Origin: CBFDBT01 sp965603115
Lineage (GTDB): Bacteria; Pseudomonadota; Alphaproteobacteria; Sphingomonadales; Kordiimonadaceae
Assembly: GCA_965603115.1 (NCBI GenBank)
Contig: CBFDBT010000010.1
Span: forward strand, 1-28,161
Direction of reading: 5' to 3'
Length of the DNA stretch: 28,161 bases
Shown: in pieces, positions 22,170 to 28,161 of the stretch
Numbering within the stretch: position 1 is the first letter of the stretch
Layout: each line of letters begins with the position of its first letter
Translations under genes and position numbers: made by a program
The notes under the pieces: generated by a model
What the model saw: only the letters and a program-made list of their open reading frames with translations
Told to the model about the DNA's origin: nothing
The model's database searches: none

Positions 22170-24107
22170 TTACCTATTCACGCGGTGTTCAATCAGGTCA
22201 TCAATCACAGCGGGGTCTGCGAGCGTCGACATATCACCAAGGGTGGCAAACTCATTCTCTGCAATTTTTCTGAGAATGCGCCGCATGATTTTTCCTGAAC
22301 GGGTCTTGGGAAGTCCTAAAGCAAATTGGATCATGTCGGGCGTTGCCACTGGTCCAATCTGTTTTCGGACAGACAAAATAAGCTCCTTTTTGAGTTCTTC
22401 ACTAGGCTCGACGCCCTCTAATGGAGTAACATAGGCATATATACCTTGCCCCTTAATATCATGTGAATAGCCCACGACGGCAGCTTCTGAAATATTCTTA
22501 TGCGCAACTAAAGCAGATTCGATCTCAGCAGTGCCAATACGGTGGCCAGAAACATTAATTACATCGTCGACCCGTCCCGTGATCCAATAATAACCATCTT
22601 CATCACGACGACAGCCATCCCCAGTAAAATAAAAGCCCTGGTATGTTGAAAAATAGGTCTGTTCAAAACGATCATGATCACAATAGAGCGTTCGCATCTG
22701 TCCAGGCCAGCTGTCTTTGATCACAAGGTTACCCTCTGCAGGACCGTCCAGGATATTACCTTCCACATCCACCAAAGCTGGCTGAACACCAAATATCGGG
22801 CGTGTCGCTGAACCTGGTTTAAGAGCGGTTGCTCCCGGCAAAGGTGAAATCATCACACCGCCGGTTTCCGTCTGCCACCAAGTATCAACAATTGAACAGC
22901 GTGCGTCTCCAACCACATTAAAATACCAGTGCCACGCCTCAGGGTTTATCGGCTCCCCAACGGTGCCTAGAAGCCTGATAGCTGAACGGTCATATTGTTT
23001 AACAGGTTCATCGCCTACGCGCATGAGTGCACGAATTGCCGTCGGCGCCGTATAGAAGATATTGACAGAATGTTTTTCACATACTTGCCAAAAACGTCCT
23101 GCATCTGGATAAGTAGGCACCCCTTCATACACTAATGTCGTAGCACCATTTGCAAGAGGACCATAAACAATATAGCTATGACCTGTGATCCACCCGACAT
23201 CGGCTGTGCACCAAAATACCTCTCCATGTTTATAATCGAAAACATATTTGTGGGTCATAGAGGCCCAGACCATATAGCCGCCAGTTGTATGTAGCACGCC
23301 TTTTGGCTTACCTGTTGAACCAGAAGTATAAAGTATAAAGAGCGGGTCTTCAGCGTTCATCTCTTCGGCTGGGCACTCTGCCGAATTATCTTTGATCGCT
23401 TCATGGTACCAAATATCACGCTTATCATCCCACTGCACGGTGGCCCCTGTACGGCGGACAACAACAACATTTTTCACATCAGGGCAGAGCTCTAGAGCCT
23501 CATCCACATTAGCTTTAAGGGGGATCGTTTTTGCTCCTCGCAGACCTTCATCAGCAGTAATAAGGAAAGTGGATCCACAGTCCTTAATGCGGCCAGCCAA
23601 GGCATCAGGAGAAAAGCCTCCAAATACAACAGAATGAATAGCCCCAATTCGCGCACAAGCAAGCATAGCATAAACGGTTTCTGGAAGCATCGGCATGTAA
23701 ATGGTGACCCTGTCACCTTTCTTAACATCCCGGGCTTTAAGCACATTTGCCAAACGGCAAACATGTTCATACAGTTTGCCATAAGTGATATGCAGACTTT
23801 CTGAAGGATCATCGCCCTCCCATATGATAGCTACATCATCCTTGCGATCTGGCAAGTGCCTGTCGATACAGTTAACTGACGCATTGAGAGATCCATCTTC
23901 AAACCACCTAATAGACACACCATTTTCAAAGCTGGTGTTTTTGACAATAGAGTAGGGTTTAATCCAATCAATCCGCTTGCCTTCTTCAGCCCAAAATCCT
24001 TCTGGGTCGGATACAGAATAATTATATTTATCAAAATATTCTTCTTCAGTGCAATATGTTCTTTCGATATCCTTTTGAAACACTTCAAACGTATTTTCTT
24101 CACTCAT
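22170..24107 (-). CDS. acs: Acetyl-CoA synthetase (AMP-forming)
   Basis: This 645-residue enzyme has the ANL-family P-loop YTSGSTGKPKGV, the WWQTETGG motif, the GRVDDVINVSGHRIGT hinge and the C-terminal KTRSGKIMRR with the acetylation-regulated lysine. It activates acetate to acetyl-CoA with ATP. Length and motifs match bacterial Acs closely. It begins 17 bp after the NhaC-family antiporter gene and probably shares its transcript. The VC_2705-type symporter elsewhere in the window could supply its acetate. AGGA before the ATG serves as ribosome binding site. Confidence 0.97.
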   Translation of the reverse strand: MSEENTFEVFQKDIERTYCTEEEYFDKYNYSVSDPEGFWAEEGKRIDWIKPYSIVKNTSFENGVSIRWFEDGSLNASVNCIDRHLPDRKDDVAIIWEGDDPSESLHITYGKLYEHVCRLANVLKARDVKKGDRVTIYMPMLPETVYAMLACARIGAIHSVVFGGFSPDALAGRIKDCGSTFLITADEGLRGAKTIPLKANVDEALELCPDVKNVVVVRRTGATVQWDDKRDIWYHEAIKDNSAECPAEEMNAEDPLFILYTSGSTGKPKGVLHTTGGYMVWASMTHKYVFDYKHGEVFWCTADVGWITGHSYIVYGPLANGATTLVYEGVPTYPDAGRFWQVCEKHSVNIFYTAPTAIRALMRVGDEPVKQYDRSAIRLLGTVGEPINPEAWHWYFNVVGDARCSIVDTWWQTETGGVMISPLPGATALKPGSATRPIFGVQPALVDVEGNILDGPAEGNLVIKDSWPGQMRTLYCDHDRFEQTYFSTYQGFYFTGDGCRRDEDGYYWITGRVDDVINVSGHRIGTAEIESALVAHKNISEAAVVGYSHDIKGQGIYAYVTPLEGVEPSEELKKELILSVRKQIGPVATPDMIQFALGLPKTRSGKIMRRILRKIAENEFATLGDMSTLADPAVIDDLIEHRVNR

Positions 24108-24124
24108 ATTCCTAAACCCCCCTC

Positions 24125-25582
24125 TTATGCAGTTTTCTCACATTTTTTCTCAATTTTTATCCCAAGATATCCATATAGGATTGCAATGAGTGGAGTAGCC
24201 AAACCAAGGAAACAAAATGGTAAATAGTCGAATGTTGCGACACCCAGAGTTCCTGCCATAAAAGCACCACAGGTATTCCAAGGAACCAAAGGCGAAGACA
24301 TTGTAGCAGAATCTTCTAGTGTCCGAGATAAAGCTGCTGGTGCAAGTCCAAGGCGATCATAGGTTGGCGCCAACATGCGCCCTGGGATGACAATAGCAAT
24401 ATACTGATCGCTGGCGACAATATTGGTGCCAATGCATACACCAACTGTCGTTGCTATAAGAGAACCTGTCCTCTTAATTGAAACCATAGAGGCCCCTATG
24501 AGACGCGCAATCATACCGGTGTGTTCTAGGACGGCCCCTAAAATCATCGCACAAAGTATCAACCACACCGTCGTCAGCATACTGCTCATACCGCCCCGGC
24601 TCAAAAGTTCATCAACGGCAACGTTTCCTGTGTTACTTTTATAACCATCAAAAAATGCCGTCCATATAGCTTTGATGCTAGCAAACTCACCTCCCCCCAG
24701 TAACGCGCCATAGCGCGCCAAGGCTTCACCCTGAAACACAACGGCGAAAATAGCGCCCAAAAGACTGCCAATAAGAAGTGTTGGAATTGGTGACACGCGT
24801 CGTGCCGCAAGCACCAACACCACCAAGAAAGGAATTAACATTACCCAACTGGTATTGAATGTAGAGTCAATAGCATTAATTGTGACTGATAGACCCATAC
24901 TATCCACGGATTTCGAGCCATAGCCTAGAATAGCATAGAGGATGAGTGAAAGTATCAAAGCAGGCCCCGTCGTCCATACCATATTCCGGATATGCTCAAA
25001 CAAGTCAGCGCGTGCCACGGCTGCGGTAAGATTGGTAGAATCGGATAGCGGAGACATCTTATCTCCAAAATATGCCCCCGAGATAATCGCACCTGCAGTG
25101 ATCGCAGGCGATAAATCAAAGGCATTTGCTACACCCATCAAGGCAACACCAACCGTACCAGCGGTCGTCCATGAACTTCCTGTACTAAGTGATATTATTA
25201 CGCAAATAATACAACTTGCAAAATAGAAATAATTCGGATTAAGGATGTCGATACCAAAAGCAATAAGCGTCGGAACAATACCACCAGCAATCCATGTCCC
25301 AATCAGAGCGCCCACGATAAGAAGAATTATAACCGCTTTTAAAGCTACTGTGATGCCATCAATGATAGCGGTTTCAATGTCATGCCAACTGTGGCCAAGA
25401 CGAACAGCGATGAAAGCTGCAAGACTAGCAGTAAGCAATAATACTACCTGACTTGCTCCAGAGGCGGCATCCGACCCAAAGAGGTACACCGCTGTAGCAA
25501 GGAGGCCTATTAAAAAGAATATAGGAATCAAGGCCGCCCATAGTGGTGGTAACGGCATGGCATTGTTTATATTTTTGGGCAT
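24125..25582 (-). CDS. NhaC-family Na+/H+ antiporter (or Na+-coupled carboxylate exchanger)
   Basis: A polytopic membrane protein of about 485 residues. IGTWIAGGIVPTLIAFGIDILNPNYF, a SLSTGSSWTTAGTVGVALMG segment, AYFGDKMSPLSDSTNLTAA and IVASDQYIAIVIPGRM are all typical of the NhaC branch of the ion transporter superfamily, which includes the malate/lactate antiporter MleN. It exchanges Na+ for H+, or for an organic acid plus H+. I start at the ATG at 25582. A GTG at 25591 would add three residues. It sits between a secreted metallohydrolase gene and acs, so a role in carboxylate handling as well as ion balance is possible. Confidence 0.9.
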   Translation of the reverse strand: MPKNINNAMPLPPLWAALIPIFFLIGLLATAVYLFGSDAASGASQVVLLLTASLAAFIAVRLGHSWHDIETAIIDGITVALKAVIILLIVGALIGTWIAGGIVPTLIAFGIDILNPNYFYFASCIICVIISLSTGSSWTTAGTVGVALMGVANAFDLSPAITAGAIISGAYFGDKMSPLSDSTNLTAAVARADLFEHIRNMVWTTGPALILSLILYAILGYGSKSVDSMGLSVTINAIDSTFNTSWVMLIPFLVVLVLAARRVSPIPTLLIGSLLGAIFAVVFQGEALARYGALLGGGEFASIKAIWTAFFDGYKSNTGNVAVDELLSRGGMSSMLTTVWLILCAMILGAVLEHTGMIARLIGASMVSIKRTGSLIATTVGVCIGTNIVASDQYIAIVIPGRMLAPTYDRLGLAPAALSRTLEDSATMSSPLVPWNTCGAFMAGTLGVATFDYLPFCFLGLATPLIAILYGYLGIKIEKKCEKTA

Positions 25583-25641
25583 ACTACTCACTTAATAACT
25601 GATCATTATTTTTAATAATTTTTTGAATTTGCAACATACAC

Positions 25642-28122
25642 TTATTGTGTGAGGGGCTTTTCCTCAAAAACCTTCCTAGCTTTCGATAAATACCCCAAGG
25701 TGTTAGAACGCTCTTCATCACTATTATAATCAGTCCTAGCGGCAGCACCTTTCATCACGAGGTCGATCCACTGCATAAAGTATCTTGCATCTTCATAGGC
25801 AGCAGGAATGCCATCTGGGCTTGTCAACCACACAGGATTGGTCGTCCCGTAAGGATAATAGTCTTGTATATTTATATGAGCCTGCGGATTACTTGCGCGC
25901 AATAATATCCATCCCCCATCCTTGATTTCAAGCTCGCCATCAAAATCAGCGCTTAGGCCGTCTTTAGACACTTGAATTTTTTTTATGACTTGGCCGTTTT
26001 GCACTAACTCTACTTCAGGTACAGGGGCTATTGATCGCATTGATGCACGAATATGGACCATTTGACGACCAGACTGAACATCGATGGTTCCCCCAGGTGC
26101 GACATCGTTAATTTTCAAACCAAGCAAAGGACCATTGGTCACGAAACCCCGCCCAGATTTAATAGCGTCTTTAAGTGCCCCAGGCTCCCTACTGTCCGTC
26201 TCCAAATAAACCCGATTCAAACCGATTGGACCTCTAAAAGACGCCAAATTTCCCATAGAATCGGTACCGGCTCCAGCCGGCAGATGAAAACCTAGATTCA
26301 TCAATCTATACCAGACACCAGCTGTCGCTTTGTGGTCTGCAAATGAAACCACCTCCAAATAGTCGGTTTTTCCAAGCGCAACGTCGACCGGTAGTGTGTG
26401 GGTCAATTTTTCAACATTATCCAGATTGCTTATCCATGTATCAAAAGGATGGACATATCCCACCAAGGCACCTTGTTCATGCGCAAGATCCGATAATATT
26501 CCGTTATGCGGGTAGGGTGATGCTAGTGCTGTGTGGCGGTAACTGGAGAAATCAGGCATCACAATTCTATCATCAAGATGTAGAAGCCCAAGGTGCCCCC
26601 AATAGCTTGTATGTGTTTCTTGCCCTTGAAAGACAGTAACATCACCAATATTAGTTGCCTTAGGAGTAAATTCAGCAACAGACGGAATTCGTTCTTCCTT
26701 GTTAACAATCAAATTGTAAACAATGTCAATTCCTTCAGCCTGCGCATCAGCGGCCATTGACTCGCGTGTCATACGGTATTGTCCGCCATAATTCATATGA
26801 TGATGAAATTCAGCACTGAGGAAATTACCAAATTCGGAGGGGAGGGCGTTAGACGCGAGAGAAATTGTCTTAACCAAGCCTCCCTTTTTGAGCTCGACTA
26901 CACTATTATCTGGATTATGTTCCAGTCCTTTATAAACAGATATAGCGAGCTTACCGCGAGGTGCCACCACTTCACAACTCTGGTCGCAATAGAAATAATG
27001 TGTTTCATGCTCTTGCTGTTCTGGCATAAAAGAGTCATCAGCTAGCATACGCGCATCGTTGGCCCCGTAATGTCTTCCCGTGACTTTACTGAGCACACTC
27101 ACTCTGGCAGAAATAGGCTCGCCAGCATCATCTACAACCTTCAAAACAATACTATCCATACCCCGTTTATAATGTCGTTTAAGCGGTTTGATGTTTGTCT
27201 TTTTGCCACCAATAAAATTTTGCACCCACAAGGAAAGGTTTCCATCTTCGTTACTTGTATAAATAATCTTTTTTGCATCCAGCGACCAACGCGCATTTCG
27301 ACGATCAAAGTCACCAAATGTTAGTGGAAGAGGCGGCATGCCATCAGTTGTTGTGAGCCAAAGTTGATGCCACTGGCGCCCTCGATAACTACTATAAAGA
27401 ACTCGTTTTCCATCTGGTGCAGTTTCCGGTCTTGCATCCCAAGTTGTCTCCTCAGAAAGAACAGGCTTTTTATCCTTTGGATCTTCAACCGAAACAGACC
27501 ATATATCACCTGTTCCCCACGCCACTTCTGAATTATTTACATATAGTAGTCTGGAACCATCGGGAGACCAGCTTGGGTTGATAGCATGGTCAAGTTCTCC
27601 ATAATAATAGCGATCAATTTTGGATCTGCGTCCTTCTATAATAGGAACAATATTTGCGAGACCTTTTCCATTTAGGTCAGCCACATACAAGTTAAAGTTA
27701 CCATTTTTAAAACTTGAAACAAAAGCCAATTTTGTGCCATCGGGCGATATTCTGGGCTCAATTGAAACTGCACCGAACTCAGTAAGTTTTTTGGTTTTTC
27801 CACTTTCTAAGTTCAGGCTGTATAATTCCATTGCATCTTTATGTCGTCGAGAAAAAACAACCGTCTCACCGCCCCTCGACCAATCTGGTTGATAATCATA
27901 TCCTTTGTCTGACGTAAGCTCAAAAGCGTTATTATTACCAATTTTCTGCCGCCATAGCGAACCCGCCATGCTATAGACGACCTCATTTCCATCAGGAGAA
28001 AATGTGCCTGCGGATGGCCCCGTTGTGAGATGTGGCAAATAGAGTCCTCGCCAATAATAACTGTGTGGCGCTTCAACCTGACCAAAAACAGGTTGTCGCC
28101 TCTCCTCAGCGTTGGCAAAACC
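25642..28122 (-). CDS. TolB/PD40 beta-propeller fused to CehA/McbA-type PHP metallohydrolase, N-terminus unresolved
   Basis: At least 798 residues. The N-terminal part (to about residue 280) has PD40/WD40-like repeats with FSPDGNEVVYS, ISPDGTKLAFVS and SWSPDGSRLLYV. The C-terminal part has PHP/CehA-McbA metal-binding features: SAEFHHHMNY, VGYVHPFDTW and AGAGTDSMGN. Similar proteins are secreted hydrolases of unknown substrate. The only start codon in the frame is TTG at 28038. However, the frame is open and protein-like upstream to 28122 (GFANAEERRQPVFGQ then APHSYYWRG), which reads like the end of a signal peptide and a mature N-terminus. An in-frame TGA at 28123-28125 then blocks it. Either the TTG start is used (GAGG lies 7 nt upstream) or there is a frameshift near 28120-28130. 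It lies 59 bp upstream of the NhaC gene. Confidence 0.8.
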   Translation of the reverse strand, partial: GFANAEERRQPVFGQVEAPHSYYWRGLYLPHLTTGPSAGTFSPDGNEVVYSMAGSLWRQKIGNNNAFELTSDKGYDYQPDWSRGGETVVFSRRHKDAMELYSLNLESGKTKKLTEFGAVSIEPRISPDGTKLAFVSSFKNGNFNLYVADLNGKGLANIVPIIEGRRSKIDRYYYGELDHAINPSWSPDGSRLLYVNNSEVAWGTGDIWSVSVEDPKDKKPVLSEETTWDARPETAPDGKRVLYSSYRGRQWHQLWLTTTDGMPPLPLTFGDFDRRNARWSLDAKKIIYTSNEDGNLSLWVQNFIGGKKTNIKPLKRHYKRGMDSIVLKVVDDAGEPISARVSVLSKVTGRHYGANDARMLADDSFMPEQQEHETHYFYCDQSCEVVAPRGKLAISVYKGLEHNPDNSVVELKKGGLVKTISLASNALPSEFGNFLSAEFHHHMNYGGQYRMTRESMAADAQAEGIDIVYNLIVNKEERIPSVAEFTPKATNIGDVTVFQGQETHTSYWGHLGLLHLDDRIVMPDFSSYRHTALASPYPHNGILSDLAHEQGALVGYVHPFDTWISNLDNVEKLTHTLPVDVALGKTDYLEVVSFADHKATAGVWYRLMNLGFHLPAGAGTDSMGNLASFRGPIGLNRVYLETDSREPGALKDAIKSGRGFVTNGPLLGLKINDVAPGGTIDVQSGRQMVHIRASMRSIAPVPEVELVQNGQVIKKIQVSKDGLSADFDGELEIKDGGWILLRASNPQAHINIQDYYPYGTTNPVWLTSPDGIPAAYEDARYFMQWIDLVMKGAAARTDYNSDEERSNTLGYLSKARKVFEEKPLTQ

Positions 28123-28161
28123 TCAAGGATATGACTGTTCGCGAGCATTTGGTCATCTGGC

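Overview
The window reads as chromosomal DNA of a Gram-negative, aerobic, heterotrophic proteobacterium. The most likely group is a marine alphaproteobacterium, but this is inference from gene content (secreted hydrolases, a VC_2705-type Na+/solute symporter pair, a LysR regulator, a fused FO synthase) and not from a marker gene. Coding density is high. There is no rRNA, tRNA, CRISPR array or recognisable transposase.

Region 1 (1-8900) is a redox region with a coenzyme F420 signature. A three-gene plus-strand operon encodes an FrhB-type F420/FAD/iron-sulfur protein (215-1495), a fused gamma-alpha 2-oxoacid:acceptor oxidoreductase (1495-3312) and its thiamine-diphosphate beta subunit (3309-4172). 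It converges on a fused CofG-CofH FO synthase (4182-6596, minus), which makes the F420 chromophore. Upstream of FO synthase on the same strand lies an acyl-CoA dehydrogenase gene followed by two SnoaL-like genes. A 15-bp palindrome of the form TTGAA-N5-TTCAA occurs upstream of the FrhB operon and of FO synthase, and a one-mismatch copy lies upstream of the acyl-CoA dehydrogenase. This suggests a small shared regulon. The arrangement suggests that 2-oxoacid oxidation may reduce F420 here.

Region 2 (8815-12700) begins with the only long non-coding stretch, about 990 bp. It is AT-rich, with GC-rich islands, several inverted repeats, and a strong Shine-Dalgarno sequence in a predicted hairpin loop. 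The DUF4212 small subunit and SSS symporter follow, and then an SSAT-like GNAT acetyltransferase. The promoter and first ~25 codons of the acetyltransferase gene are also present, diverged and truncated, directly in front of the symporter operon.

Region 3 (12705-20836, minus strand) is a tightly packed catabolic operon: secreted serine hydrolase, secreted amidohydrolase, class III aminotransferase, CoA-transferase A and B, M20 deacylase and thiolase. A LysR regulator (21029-21982) lies upstream. The aminotransferase/CoA-transferase/M20 core has the composition of the Bacillus subtilis yodQRST genes. With the thiolase it makes a plausible route for N-acylated beta-amino acids to acyl-CoA plus acetyl-CoA.

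Region 4 (22170-28122, minus strand) holds a beta-propeller/CehA-McbA-type metallohydrolase, an NhaC-family antiporter and acetyl-CoA synthetase. The metallohydrolase reading frame continues upstream of its first possible start codon, and its N-terminus is unresolved at the window edge.
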